Positions 1-9,977 are shown, numbered from the stretch's first letter. The stretch is DNA of 64,000 nt from an uncultured Clostridia bacterium (GCA_944384195.1 CALWSK010000013.1:60309-124308); one strand, 5' to 3'. The notes: generated by a model not told the origin, from the letters alone. A program made the numbers and translations.

Positions 1-358
1 TTTAAAAATTATGGAGTCAGGTGAGGAGCTATCTATTACTTTAGGTGTAAATACTAATATAGTTAGAATAATACTTATAATAAGTTCTGTGTTTTTAATA
101 GCTTTTTCTACATCTATTAGTGGACCTATAGCTTTTATATCATTTTTATCAGGACCTATAGCTAAAAAATTAGTAGGTACAGGACGTAGAAATATATTTA
201 TATCTGGATTGATAGGGGCTATTTTAGTTTTATTATCTGATTTAATAGGGCAATTTGCTTTAAATACAAGATATCCAGTTGGTGTTATAACAGGAGTTTT
301 AGGCGCACCATATCTTTTAATATTATTAATCAAATTAAATAAAAAAGGTGGTTTATAG
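1..358 (+). CDS. Iron-siderophore ABC transporter permease, FecCD family (3' part only)
   Basis: The reading frame is open from base 2, so the gene begins left of the window and only about 119 C-terminal codons are present. The fragment has three or four hydrophobic segments and ends with the TRYPVGVITGVLGAPYLL block typical of the last part of FecCD permeases. The GEELSITLGVNTN stretch is the usual cytoplasmic coupling region that contacts the ATPase. These proteins form the membrane channel for ferric siderophore or haem uptake. The gene ends two bases before the start codon of the ATPase, so the two are translationally coupled. The substrate cannot be told from this part. Confidence 0.9.
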   Translation, partial: LKIMESGEELSITLGVNTNIVRIILIISSVFLIAFSTSISGPIAFISFLSGPIAKKLVGTGRRNIFISGLIGAILVLLSDLIGQFALNTRYPVGVITGVLGAPYLLILLIKLNKKGGL

Positions 359-359
359 T

Positions 360-1163
360 ATGAATAGAAAACAAATATTAAAAGCTAATAATATAACTTT
401 AAACTATGACAATAGAGATATAATTCATAATTTAGATATAACAATACCACCAAATAAAATAAATGTTATAATAGGTTCTAATGGATGTGGGAAATCTACT
501 TTATTAAAAAGTTTTGCAAGGTTATTGAATCCTAAAGAGGGTAAAATATCTATAAATGATAAGGAGCTTAAAAAATTTAATTCTAAAGAATTAGCTCAAA
601 TTTTAGGCTTATTGCCTCAATCGCCAATAGTACCAGAAGGTATAAGTGTATTTGATTTAGTATATAGAGGGAGATTTCCTTATCAAAGTTTTTTAAAATC
701 AAATATTTTAGAAGATAGAAAAGCAGTTGAAGAGGCTCTTAAAATTATGGATATTGAAGAACTAGCAAATAGAAATGTAGATGAACTATCTGGAGGTCAA
801 CGTCAGAGAGTATGGATAGCTATGGCATTGGCTCAACAATCAGACATATTATTGCTAGATGAACCAACAACTTATTTAGATATATCATATCAAATTGAAA
901 TTTTAGATTTATTAACAGAGATAAATAAAAAACATAAAATAACAATAGTTATGGTTTTACACGATATAAATTTATCTGCTAGATATGCAGATTATATTTT
1001 TGCATTGAGTAATGGAAAACTTATATGTGAAGGAGAGCCAAAAGAGGTTATATCAGAAGATTTAATAAAACAAGTATTTAATTTAGATTGTGTAGTTATA
1101 GAAGATCCTATTTCAAAAACTCCTATGATTGTTCCAAAAGGGAAGTATCATATAAAATGTTAG
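360..1163 (+). CDS. Iron-siderophore ABC transporter ATP-binding protein (FepC/FecE type)
   Basis: ATPase of the import system whose permease ends just upstream. It has Walker A GSNGCGKST at about residues 39-47, a Q-loop at LLPQSP, the signature LSGGQRQR at about 143-150, Walker B ILLLDEPT at about 164-171 and an H-loop in VMVLHDINL. The length of 267 aa is usual for the family. I place the start at the ATG at 360, which follows AAGGTGG by eight bases. A GTG at 348 is in frame but lies on the ribosome site. It couples ATP hydrolysis to uptake through the FecCD permease dimer. The iron-chelate class is known from the family; the specific substrate is not. Confidence 0.93.
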   Translation: MNRKQILKANNITLNYDNRDIIHNLDITIPPNKINVIIGSNGCGKSTLLKSFARLLNPKEGKISINDKELKKFNSKELAQILGLLPQSPIVPEGISVFDLVYRGRFPYQSFLKSNILEDRKAVEEALKIMDIEELANRNVDELSGGQRQRVWIAMALAQQSDILLLDEPTTYLDISYQIEILDLLTEINKKHKITIVMVLHDINLSARYADYIFALSNGKLICEGEPKEVISEDLIKQVFNLDCVVIEDPISKTPMIVPKGKYHIKC

Positions 1164-1234
1164 CTTATAATTTGTATTTTTAATAATATTGAAATATTAA
1201 AAAATAGATTTAACAATATAATAAAAATAATTTA

Positions 1235-1270
1235 AGGTATAGAAAAATTTAAAATTCTATACCTTTTTTA
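1235..1270 (+). terminator. Rho-independent terminator after the iron ABC genes
   Basis: AAGGTATAGAA and TTCTATACCTT form a stem with a short AT loop, followed by TTTTTTAATTT. It lies about 75 bases after the stop of the ATPase gene. Since the left side is A-rich it could also act on the minus strand. Confidence 0.75.
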
Positions 1271-1340
1271 ATTTATAATTTTTTATTTTCATAAAGTTTT
1301 CATTTTTTAGCGAATAATATATTTATAAAAAATATAAAAT

Positions 1341-1370
1341 AAAAAAGTGATAGCAAATATTCTATCACTT
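1341..1370 (-). terminator. Rho-independent terminator after phoH
   Basis: AAGTGATAG (1345-1353) pairs with CTATCACTT (1362-1370). Read on the minus strand the stem is followed by TTTTTTATTTT. It sits 19 bases past the phoH stop and closes the yqfC-yqfD-phoH operon. Confidence 0.8.
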
Positions 1371-1388
1371 AAACTAAAAATATAAAAA

Positions 1389-2354
1389 TTACTTTCTATT
1401 TTGTTTCTTATTTTCTAACTTTTCATAAGCAGATATAATTTTTTGTACTAGAGGGTGTCTTACAACATCTTTATTAGTAAGATGACAAATAGCAATATCA
1501 TCTATGTCATTTAATATTTTAACGGCATCTATAAGACCAGAACATCTACCTTTAGGTAAATCTACTTGTGTTAAATCACCTGTTATTATAGCTTTAGAAC
1601 CAAAACCAATACGCGTTAAAAACATTTTCATTTGTTCTGGAGTTGTATTCTGGGCTTCATCTAAAACTATAAAGGCATTATCTAAAGTTCTACCTCTCAT
1701 ATAGGCTAGTGGAGCTACCTCTATAAGTCCTCTTTCCATATTTTTTTGAAAACTTTCTGCTCCCATTATTTCATATAAAGCATCATATAAAGGTCTAAGA
1801 TATGGGTCTACTTTTTGTTGTAAATCTCCAGGTAAAAAACCAAGATTTTCTCCGGCTTCTATAGCTGGACGTGTTAGTATTATTCTGTTTACTTCATTAT
1901 TTTTAAAAGCAGTTATTGCCATAGCCATAGCTAAATATGTCTTTCCTGTACCTGCTGGACCAATACCAAAAACTATAGTATTTTTTCTTATTTGATTTAT
2001 ATAAGCTTTTTGCCCTAAAGTTTTAGGTCTTAATGCCTTGCCTGTTATAGTCATACATATAAAATCATCATTTATTTTTTCTATATCTTTAAAAGCTTCA
2101 TCTTCTACTTGAGCTATTAAATAATTTATATTTTGTTCTGTTATTTCTTCTCCTTTTTTAGCTATATTTATTATGCTAGATAATACTTTATTTGCACGTT
2201 CTATACCATATTTACTACCAGATAATATTATATCTTCGCCTCTATTTATTATATTTACAGAAAAGCTTTTTTCTATTTTTTTTATGTTTTCATCATACTT
2301 TCCAAAAATATTGAGCATCAAATGGCTATCTATTTGAATTTTCATTTGTTCCAT
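1389..2354 (-). CDS. phoH: PhoH-family ATPase
   Basis: Cytoplasmic P-loop ATPase of the PhoH/YbeZ type, linked in other bacteria to RNA metabolism and ribosome maturation with YbeY. An N-terminal KH-like region (about 1-100) is followed by the PhoH core with Walker A GPAGTGKT at about 132-139, the LTRPAIEAGENLGFLPGDL block and Walker B FIVLDEAQN. Length 321 aa is normal. I prefer the ATG at 2354: AAAGGAG lies 11 bases before it but only 2 bases before the ATG at 2363, which is too close. The start lies inside the 3' end of yqfD, so translation is coupled. No ybeY follows; a terminator does. Confidence 0.93.
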   Translation of the reverse strand: MEQMKIQIDSHLMLNIFGKYDENIKKIEKSFSVNIINRGEDIILSGSKYGIERANKVLSSIINIAKKGEEITEQNINYLIAQVEDEAFKDIEKINDDFICMTITGKALRPKTLGQKAYINQIRKNTIVFGIGPAGTGKTYLAMAMAITAFKNNEVNRIILTRPAIEAGENLGFLPGDLQQKVDPYLRPLYDALYEIMGAESFQKNMERGLIEVAPLAYMRGRTLDNAFIVLDEAQNTTPEQMKMFLTRIGFGSKAIITGDLTQVDLPKGRCSGLIDAVKILNDIDDIAICHLTNKDVVRHPLVQKIISAYEKLENKKQNRK

Positions 2355-3555
2355 ATTCTTCATTACTCCTTTCTAAGCTAGAGATAGGAACTTGTTTTCC
2401 TATCTCCTGTATTATGGTTAAATCAACAGTTGCTATAAGTTCATTTTTATTTTGCTTATATGAAATATTTTTTTCTAAAATATCTGAAGAAAAATTTATA
2501 TCAGAAATAATTTTTTCATTTATTAATTTATTTATAACTAAATTAGCATCTTTTATAGAATATTTTTTATTTATAGGTTTATATTCTTTATATGTAGTCT
2601 TTTTTATTATAAAAGGAAGATAAAAATTATCTGATAATTTAAGAGGTATTCTTTCTACTTTTGTATCATAATTTTCAAAAGGTATTTTATTAAAAAAATC
2701 AAAAGAAAAAGTTTTATTAAAAGCTATTAAAGATAAACTAGTTTTTTGTTTACCAGTATATTGTTTATCCTTATAAGAATAAGGAAGGGTAATAGAAAAA
2801 GATTTTTTTACTTTAGCTTTTATATCAGCATCTGAATATGCATAATAACTGCCTACAATATTTTCACCATCTTTTAAAAAAAGCTCCCCAGAAACTAAAA
2901 TATCTCCTTTTTTAACTATATCTTTTTCTTTTACAAGAGGTCTTCCAGTCTTAGTTACAATTTCTGTTATAACACCTGTTTCTGTAGCTATTATATCACA
3001 AGGATTTTTAAATTCAAGTTCTTTTTTTTCTGTTATATTTTCAGATATATTTATTTTTACATTTGTTCCTTTTATCTGTACATTTGCCCAAGATATTTCA
3101 GGAAAATTATTTTTTAATTTTGTTTGTAATTCTTTTGTATCTATCTTATTTTTATAAGCTCCAAGATATAAATTGTTTTTTTCACAAAATCTTAATATTT
3201 CGTTATTATCTACTTTGTCGTTGCCTTTTATTTCTATGTTCCAAACAAAAGAGGAAAAAAAGTATAAAAGAAAAATAAATAACATAATTCCTATTATAAA
3301 AAATATTCTTTTTTTATTTTTAAATATAAAAAATGGTAATCCATATTTAGATACTATCTTATATTTACAAGCTGTTTTCCTAGATATTCCTTTTAAACTT
3401 TTAAAATCCTTTATGTCCACTTTACATATTAATCCATCAGACTTTTCTTCTAAATCATATAAAACTATATTCTTATTCAAACATAAATTTAAAAAACGTT
3501 CTATAGAAAATCCAGTTATTTTTATATAAACATATCCTTTTAAATATTTAAACAT
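2326..3555 (-). CDS. yqfD: Sporulation protein YqfD
   Basis: YqfD is a sporulation-associated membrane protein found in endospore formers; in Bacillus subtilis it is expressed in the mother cell under sigma E. The 409-aa product matches the family layout: an N-terminal cytoplasmic part with the FLNLCLNKNI and ISRKTACKYKI blocks, one transmembrane helix at about 82-105, then a long outside domain starting VWNIEIKGNDKVDNNEI (POTRA-like). GTG-free start: the ATG at 3555 follows AGGTGATAAA. It lies 13 bases after yqfC and overlaps phoH. Exact biochemical role is not known for the family. Confidence 0.9.
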   Translation of the reverse strand: MFKYLKGYVYIKITGFSIERFLNLCLNKNIVLYDLEEKSDGLICKVDIKDFKSLKGISRKTACKYKIVSKYGLPFFIFKNKKRIFFIIGIMLFIFLLYFFSSFVWNIEIKGNDKVDNNEILRFCEKNNLYLGAYKNKIDTKELQTKLKNNFPEISWANVQIKGTNVKINISENITEKKELEFKNPCDIIATETGVITEIVTKTGRPLVKEKDIVKKGDILVSGELFLKDGENIVGSYYAYSDADIKAKVKKSFSITLPYSYKDKQYTGKQKTSLSLIAFNKTFSFDFFNKIPFENYDTKVERIPLKLSDNFYLPFIIKKTTYKEYKPINKKYSIKDANLVINKLINEKIISDINFSSDILEKNISYKQNKNELIATVDLTIIQEIGKQVPISSLERSNEEYGTNENSNR

Positions 3556-3568
3556 TTTATCACCTACT

Positions 3569-3844
3569 TTATAAAACGAATTTAAAACTTTCTATATTTC
3601 CTTTAATAGATATTTTATTTTTAGTTAGTTCTTTTAAAAACAAGTCTTTTCCATTTATTTCTATAATACCGCAAGTTGTTTTTATTTTTATTATATTTTC
3701 AGAATATTGATATATATTTTTAAAATTTTCTATAACCATCTTTGTTTTACCAGTTAAATTTATAAGAGGTATATTTAATAAAACTTCTTCTGGTAAATCT
3801 AAATTTTTTGATATATTAGTTTTTAGATTTTTTAGATTTTTCAT
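3569..3844 (-). CDS. yqfC: Sporulation protein YqfC
   Basis: Small 91-aa protein of the YqfC/YabP family, a companion of YqfD in endospore-forming Firmicutes. The LPEEVLLNIPLINLTG stretch (about 17-32) and the IEINGKDLFLKELTKNKISIKG block (near 60-82) are the family hallmarks. The ATG is preceded by AAGGAG at a good distance. It is the first gene of the yqfC-yqfD-phoH operon. The function is unknown; its conservation beside yqfD in spore formers is the main evidence that the organism sporulates. The leader contains CATATATA on the minus strand, which resembles a sigma-E -10, but I see no convincing -35. Confidence 0.88.
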   Translation of the reverse strand: MKNLKNLKTNISKNLDLPEEVLLNIPLINLTGKTKMVIENFKNIYQYSENIIKIKTTCGIIEINGKDLFLKELTKNKISIKGNIESFKFVL

Positions 3845-3964
3845 TTTTTGCTCCTTAAATATATATGATAAATCTATGTTAAATTTTAGATAAATAGACT
3901 ATAAATATATTTTAAATTTATAGTATTTATGTTATAATTTAGAAAAAATAAATAGGAGGTTTTT

Positions 3965-5383
3965 ATGAATACATTAGCTAAAAAACAATTTATTATGCAA
4001 TGTTGTGTATTAATAATTAGTTTTACTCTTTTAGGAGCTGGTCTTACTAAAGCATTTACTACTCTTTTAGTAACACAAAAACAAAATGTACTTATACAAC
4101 AAAGTAAAAAAATTGTAAAGTCTTTCAAACAAGTTTATTTTTTAGAAAACAATTATAGTATATTAGCTTTTCAAAAGGAAATGAAAATATTAGAAGATTA
4201 TTTAGGTGCAAGCTTTATATTTTTAGATGAAAATGATTATTTAAAACTTGCTTCTAATGATATAGATGAAAAATGGTATAATAAAAAAATAGACTTTTAT
4301 AAAAATATAAAAAAAATAAAAAATGGAGATTATTATGAATTAAGAGGAACGATGGAAGGTATATTTGAAACTCCAATGCTTAGTATAGGAACTCCCTTAG
4401 ATATAAACGAAGTACATTTAGGTACAATATTTATAAATGCTCCTATAACAGATCTTATTATAACTGTTGAAAAATCTTATGAAATAATAATTTTATTTAT
4501 ATGTCTTGCTATAATAGGTTCTTTTATATTAGTATATTTCTTTTCAAAGAGAATATCTTTACCTCTTGTAGAGATAAATAATGTAGCTAAAATTATGGCT
4601 AGTGGAGACTTTAAAAAACGTATTTATATAAACAGTAATGATGAGATAGGAGAGCTTGCAAATGTTCTTAATACTATGGCTAGCAGTTTAGATGAGCAAG
4701 AAACTAAGAGAAGACAATTTATATCTAATATATCACACGATATACGTTCTCCACTTACTTCTATGAAAGGATTTTTACAAGCTATGATAGATGGAACTAT
4801 ACCAGAAGAAAAAAAAGAAAAATATCTTAATATAGTTCTTGAAGAAACTGAAAGACTTACAGGGCTTGCTAATAATATATTAGATATAAATAAGTTAGAA
4901 GAAACAAATTCTATAGAAAATTTTATTTCATTTGATATAAACGAGCTTATAAGAAGAGTAGTAATAAGTTTTGAAGCAAGAGCAATAAGTAAAAATTTAG
5001 ATATAAAAATATCTTTTGCAGAAAAAGAAACTTTTGTAGTTGCTGATTTAGAAAAAACACAAAGAGTTGTTTATAATCTTATAGATAATGCTATAAAATT
5101 TACTGAAAAAGGGAAACGAATTTTTATAACAACTAATATAAAAAATGGAAAAGTATTTGTATCTATAAAAGATGAGGGATGTGGGATATCTGAAGAAGAA
5201 CAAAAAAGAGTATTTGATAGATTTTATAAAACAGATTATTCTAGAGGAAAAGATAAAAAAGGGAGTGGACTTGGTCTATCAATAGTAAAAGATTTTGTAT
5301 TATCTCAAAATGAAAATATAGAACTAAAAAGTAAACTTAATGAAGGTAGCGAATTTATATTTACTTTAACAAAGATGAAATAA
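3965..5383 (+). CDS. Membrane sensor histidine kinase, orphan
   Basis: Two-component sensor kinase of 472 aa. Helix 1 is at about 11-35, an extracytoplasmic sensor region spans about 36-168, helix 2 about 172-194, then a HAMP domain (about 195-247), HisKA with NISHDIRSPL where His258 is the phosphoacceptor, and a HATPase_c domain with N-box NLIDNAIKF, G1 DEGCGIS, F-box FDRFYKT and G2 KKGSGLGLSI. All catalytic motifs are intact. The start ATG follows AGGAGG by six bases. No response regulator is adjacent: the divergent gene is yqfC and the next gene, 12 bases on, is sbcD. The signal sensed is not apparent. Confidence 0.92.
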   Translation: MNTLAKKQFIMQCCVLIISFTLLGAGLTKAFTTLLVTQKQNVLIQQSKKIVKSFKQVYFLENNYSILAFQKEMKILEDYLGASFIFLDENDYLKLASNDIDEKWYNKKIDFYKNIKKIKNGDYYELRGTMEGIFETPMLSIGTPLDINEVHLGTIFINAPITDLIITVEKSYEIIILFICLAIIGSFILVYFFSKRISLPLVEINNVAKIMASGDFKKRIYINSNDEIGELANVLNTMASSLDEQETKRRQFISNISHDIRSPLTSMKGFLQAMIDGTIPEEKKEKYLNIVLEETERLTGLANNILDINKLEETNSIENFISFDINELIRRVVISFEARAISKNLDIKISFAEKETFVVADLEKTQRVVYNLIDNAIKFTEKGKRIFITTNIKNGKVFVSIKDEGCGISEEEQKRVFDRFYKTDYSRGKDKKGSGLGLSIVKDFVLSQNENIELKSKLNEGSEFIFTLTKMK

Positions 5384-5395
5384 GGAGGAATTAAT

Positions 5396-6637
5396 TTGAA
5401 AATATTACATACATCTGATTGGCATCTTGGAAAATATTTAGATAAATACTCTAGGATAGAAGAACAGGAAATGTTTTTAAATGAACTACATGAAATTTGT
5501 GAAAAACAAAAAATAGACTTAATAATAATAGCAGGTGATATATATGATACTTCAAATCCTCCTATAAATGCCGAAAAATTATTTTTTTCTGCTATGAAAA
5601 AACTATCTAAAAATGGTTCTAGACCTATAATTATAATACCTGGAAACCACGATAGCTCTAGCAAATTATTATCTCCAAGTCCTCTAGCATCTGAATTCGG
5701 AATAATAATCCAAGGAAATATAGATACTATAGCATCTTGTGGAGAATATGATGGATTTAAAATAGTAAATGCAGGAGAAGGCTTTTTAGAATTGAGTATA
5801 AATAATGAAAACATAATATTAATTACTATACCATATATAACAGAAAAATCTATAAATAAAATTATTTTTAGTGCTAATAATGAACTAAATATGCAAAAAA
5901 ATTATTCTGATAAAGTAAAAGAAATATTAGATAATTTAAAACAAAATTTTAAAGAAGATACTATAAATATAATTGTATCTCATTTATTTGTTAGAGGAAG
6001 TATAGAAAGTGATAGTGAAAGAAAAATACAAGCAATAGGAGGCAGTTATGCAGTAGATGGCAATATATTTCCTAAAGAAGCAGATTATGTAGCACTTGGA
6101 CATCTTCATCGTATGCAAAAAGTCAAAAATGATAATACACTTATATATTATTCTGGTTCTCCTATAAGATATAGTCAAAGTGAAACAAACTATGATAAAT
6201 GTGTATTAATTTTAGACATAGAAAAAAATAAGCATATAAATATAGAAAAATATATTCTTAAAGATTATAAACCTATAATAGTATTAAAGTGTGATAGTTA
6301 TAATGATGCTTTAGAAAAATGTATCAAAATTAATGAAGAAAATAGTTATGTATTTATAGAGATAACATCAGAAACAGGACTTAATGCAGAAGAAATAAGA
6401 AATATAAGAGAAACAAAAAATGATATAGTAAGCATAATAGTAAAATCAGATAAAGAAGAAAAAGTATACTATGAAGTGCAAGAAGAAAAAAGTATATTAG
6501 AACAATTTAAAGATTTTTATATACATAAAAAAAATTTAGAACCTAGAGAAGAACTCTTAAACGAATTTCTAAATATTTTAAATGAAATAGAAAACGAAGA
6601 GGGGGAAAGCTTTAAAGATGAAACCATATATTCTTAA
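5396..6637 (+). CDS. sbcD: Exonuclease subunit SbcD (Mre11 family)
   Basis: Metallophosphoesterase subunit of the SbcCD complex, which cleaves hairpins and blocked DNA ends. The metal-binding motifs are in order: DWHLGK (residues 8-13), GDIYD, GNHDSS, SHLFV and GHLHR. The rest forms the capping domain and the C-terminal helices that bind SbcC. 413 aa is a typical length. The start is TTG at 5396, preceded by AAGGAGGA; no ATG fits. It lies 12 bases behind the kinase gene and overlaps sbcC by 20 bases, so sbcD and sbcC are coupled. Confidence 0.96.
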   Translation: MKILHTSDWHLGKYLDKYSRIEEQEMFLNELHEICEKQKIDLIIIAGDIYDTSNPPINAEKLFFSAMKKLSKNGSRPIIIIPGNHDSSSKLLSPSPLASEFGIIIQGNIDTIASCGEYDGFKIVNAGEGFLELSINNENIILITIPYITEKSINKIIFSANNELNMQKNYSDKVKEILDNLKQNFKEDTINIIVSHLFVRGSIESDSERKIQAIGGSYAVDGNIFPKEADYVALGHLHRMQKVKNDNTLIYYSGSPIRYSQSETNYDKCVLILDIEKNKHINIEKYILKDYKPIIVLKCDSYNDALEKCIKINEENSYVFIEITSETGLNAEEIRNIRETKNDIVSIIVKSDKEEKVYYEVQEEKSILEQFKDFYIHKKNLEPREELLNEFLNILNEIENEEGESFKDETIYS

Positions 6638-9600
6638 AATAGATGGAATAAATAGTTTTAACAAAATGCAAGAAATAGATTTTTCTAAAGTTTTAAATTG
6701 TGGAATATTTGGTATATTAGGCGATACTGGAAGTGGAAAGTCTACAATAATAGATGCTATAACATTATCTTTATATGGAAAAATAGCTAGGTATATCGGA
6801 GATAATAAAAATGGAGATTTTATAAATTTAAATAGAAAAGATGCTAGTGTAAGTTTAATATTTTCTATAAAAGAAGCAAAAGAAGAAATATTTTTTGAAA
6901 TAATAAGAAAATTTAAAAGAGATAATAAAGGAAGCATTAAAACAAATGTAGCACGTCTTAGTGTTATTTGTGATGGAGAATATAATATAATATCAGATAA
7001 AAAGACGCAAATAGATAATAAAATTAAAGAAATAATAGGTCTTAGTTATGATGACTTTACTAGAGCAGTTGTATTACCTCAAGGTAAATTTAGCGAATTT
7101 CTTATGCTTGATAAGAAAGAAAAAAGAGAGATGCTACAAAGAATTTTTGGATTAGAAAAATATGGAGATAAACTTAAAAATAAAATAAATGAAAAAAAGT
7201 ATTTTAAAGAAAAAATAGTAAATAATCTTAAGTTACAACTTGAGTATCTTGGGGATATATCAGAAAATAATATAAAAAATTTAGAAGATATTATATTAGA
7301 ACAAAAAAAGCTTCTTAAAAATAAAAATAATGAAATAAAAATATTAAGAGAAGAGGAAAAAAATTTAAGTAATATTTATGAGTTAAAAAAAGGTTATGAT
7401 GAGTATGATAATAAAATAAAAGAGCTTTTAAAACATAAAGATAAATTTGAAAATTTTCAAAATATTTTAAAACTTGCCGAGGAAGTAGACAAGATATTTT
7501 TTCATATAAAAGAAAAAGAAAATATTTTAGAACAATCCATACAACTTCAAAAATATATATCAAGTATAGAAGTAGAATTTGATAAAGAATCTACAAACTT
7601 TGATATAGCCAAAGATAAATTAGAGAATATTAAAGAAAAAGAAAAATTTGATATACCAAAACTTGAAGAATTAGAAAATAATATTATAGAATATATAGAA
7701 ATTGAAAAAGAACTAAAAAATAATCAAAAAAACATATTAGAATTTAATACTAAAAAATCAAATTTAAATGTTAAAAAACAAGAATATATAAAAAATATAG
7801 AAAAACTTGAAAACGAAGAAAAAAATATTAAAAACGCTATCAAAAATATATTAGAATTTAATGAAAAATATAGAGAAGAATTAAATTTAAAAGAAAATCT
7901 AAAAAATGCAATAGATATAAACAAATCTATTATGGAAATACAAAAAAATATTTCTAATCTAGAAAATTTTATTTCAGATTATGAACAAGAACAAAATAAA
8001 CTTATTAATAAACAAAAAGATAATTTAGAAATGCTTGAAAAATTAAAAAATCAAATTATAAAATATATAATTTCTAATAAATTAAATTATGAACTAAATA
8101 TAAATTCAAATAATAAAAATATAGATGATATAATATTTGAAAATGAAAGTTTTTCAAAACAAATAAAAGATTTAGAAATACAAATAAAATTACAAAATAA
8201 TAACAATTTTATGTTAGAACTTGCAAATAGTCTTACAGAAGGAGAAAGCTGTCCTTTATGTGGTTCTAAAACTCATCCTAATATATTTAATATTGTTTCA
8301 AATACTTTAGAAAATGAACTTAATAAACAAAAACAGGAAATAGAAACTAAAATAAATAGTAATATTAAAATTATAAATAGATATAAAATTAAAAATGAAA
8401 CTTTAGTTAATCTTATAGATAATATAAAAACATTTGCATCTAAATATGAAATATCTAATTTTGATAAAATATATGATGAATTTATAATAGATGAAGATAA
8501 TATTTTAAATAAAATTTATTATTTAAATGAAGAAATATCTAATTTATTAAATAAAAATGAAAATATAAAAATTAATATTCAAAATATTATTCAAAATAAG
8601 AAACAAAAACAAAAAGAATTAGAAGAAGAAAATAAGAAATTAACAAATAAATTTTTGCAGTATAAAGAGTTAAACTTAAACTATACTCAAGATGAACTTA
8701 GCTTTAAATATAAAAATATTTTGAGTATTGAAAAAACTATAAGTGAAAATTCTACAAAATTATCTGATATTAATAAATTATTAGAAAAAAATTCTTTAAT
8801 AATATCACAACAGAAAAATAAATTAGATGAAATATCTAAAGAAGAATTAGATTTAGAAGTTAATATTACTAAAGCTACAGCATCTATAGATGAACTAAAT
8901 AATAGAAAAAAAATAAATGATATAGAAAATCCAAATGAAGAGTTGACATATGTAAAACAAGAAATAAATAATTTGAAATTAGATATAGAAAAAATAGAAA
9001 AAGAGTATAAAGAAATTACAGAAAAGAAAGATAATATTTTAAAAAAGCTTGAGGAAAACAAAATAAAACAAAAAATTAACCAAGATATTATATTACAAAA
9101 AAATAAGTATATAGATGATTTTTTATCTTCTACTAACAATTTTGAAAATGAAAATGATATAAAAAGTAGGTATAAATCTAAAGAAGAACAAGAATATTGT
9201 AAAGAAAAGATAAAAAGCTATACTGATAAAATGTCTAATTATACTATAAATTTTAATAGATTTAAAAAAGAACTAGCGGATATGAATTTAAATGCAAATA
9301 ATATTAGCTTAGAAGAAATAAAAAATAAATTAAATATTGAAAAAAACAATTTAGATAAATTAGAAAAAGAAGAAAAAGATATAATAGAAGAGCTTACTAA
9401 ATTGAAAATAGATATAGAAAAAAGTAAGGAAAATTTAGAAAAAAGCAAAAATATAAAAGAAAATCTAAAACAAGAACAAAAGCATCTAGATATTTTAAAA
9501 GAACTTTCAGAAGTAAATAATGGAGGAGTTTTTTTAGAGTATGTAGCAAATAGACAACTAAGACATATAGTTTTAGATGCAAGCAAAAGACTTTCTTCTA

Positions 9601-9977
9601 TGAGCCTTAATAAATATTCTTTAGAACTTATAGATAATAATTTTTATATAAAAGACAACTATAACGCTGGCAGTATAAGAAGTACTAAAAGTTTATCTGG
9701 AGGAGAGCTTTTTATGACTTCTCTTAGTTTAGCTCTTGCTCTTTCTAGTAATTTACAATTAAAAAACAAATCACCTTTAGAAGTATTTTTTCTTGATGAA
9801 GGATTTGGTACTTTAGATATTTCTACTATAGATATTGTTATAAATACCCTAGAACAATTACAAACAAATAATATAAGCGTTGGTATAATAACTCATGTTG
9901 AAGAAATAAAAAATAGAGTACAAAATAAGATATTAGTAAATTCTTCTGATACAGGAGCAAATATAAAAATTATATAA
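6618..9977 (+). CDS. sbcC: Exonuclease subunit SbcC (Rad50 family)
   Basis: SMC-like ATPase that pairs with SbcD. The N-terminal half has Walker A GDTGSGKST at about 35-43 and a Q-loop at VVLPQGKFSEFL. Long coiled coils follow on both sides of the zinc hook CPLCG at about 545-549, close to the middle of the 1119-aa chain. The C-terminal half carries the signature SLSGGELFM (about 1026) and Walker B VFFLDEGFGTLD (about 1057). The gene starts within sbcD, with GAGGGGG as ribosome site. The coiled coils are extremely rich in Asn, Lys, Ile and Glu, as expected from the base composition. Confidence 0.96.
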   Translation: MKPYILKIDGINSFNKMQEIDFSKVLNCGIFGILGDTGSGKSTIIDAITLSLYGKIARYIGDNKNGDFINLNRKDASVSLIFSIKEAKEEIFFEIIRKFKRDNKGSIKTNVARLSVICDGEYNIISDKKTQIDNKIKEIIGLSYDDFTRAVVLPQGKFSEFLMLDKKEKREMLQRIFGLEKYGDKLKNKINEKKYFKEKIVNNLKLQLEYLGDISENNIKNLEDIILEQKKLLKNKNNEIKILREEEKNLSNIYELKKGYDEYDNKIKELLKHKDKFENFQNILKLAEEVDKIFFHIKEKENILEQSIQLQKYISSIEVEFDKESTNFDIAKDKLENIKEKEKFDIPKLEELENNIIEYIEIEKELKNNQKNILEFNTKKSNLNVKKQEYIKNIEKLENEEKNIKNAIKNILEFNEKYREELNLKENLKNAIDINKSIMEIQKNISNLENFISDYEQEQNKLINKQKDNLEMLEKLKNQIIKYIISNKLNYELNINSNNKNIDDIIFENESFSKQIKDLEIQIKLQNNNNFMLELANSLTEGESCPLCGSKTHPNIFNIVSNTLENELNKQKQEIETKINSNIKIINRYKIKNETLVNLIDNIKTFASKYEISNFDKIYDEFIIDEDNILNKIYYLNEEISNLLNKNENIKINIQNIIQNKKQKQKELEEENKKLTNKFLQYKELNLNYTQDELSFKYKNILSIEKTISENSTKLSDINKLLEKNSLIISQQKNKLDEISKEELDLEVNITKATASIDELNNRKKINDIENPNEELTYVKQEINNLKLDIEKIEKEYKEITEKKDNILKKLEENKIKQKINQDIILQKNKYIDDFLSSTNNFENENDIKSRYKSKEEQEYCKEKIKSYTDKMSNYTINFNRFKKELADMNLNANNISLEEIKNKLNIEKNNLDKLEKEEKDIIEELTKLKIDIEKSKENLEKSKNIKENLKQEQKHLDILKELSEVNNGGVFLEYVANRQLRHIVLDASKRLSSMSLNKYSLELIDNNFYIKDNYNAGSIRSTKSLSGGELFMTSLSLALALSSNLQLKNKSPLEVFFLDEGFGTLDISTIDIVINTLEQLQTNNISVGIITHVEEIKNRVQNKILVNSSDTGANIKII

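Noticed and set aside
3173..3529. Open plus-strand frame of 118 codons opposite yqfD
   Set aside because: It is antisense to a well-supported gene, has no ribosome site, and its product is a mirror of the AT-rich codons of yqfD. Similar frames opposite sbcC, gatB, dexB and the Res gene were left out for the same reason.
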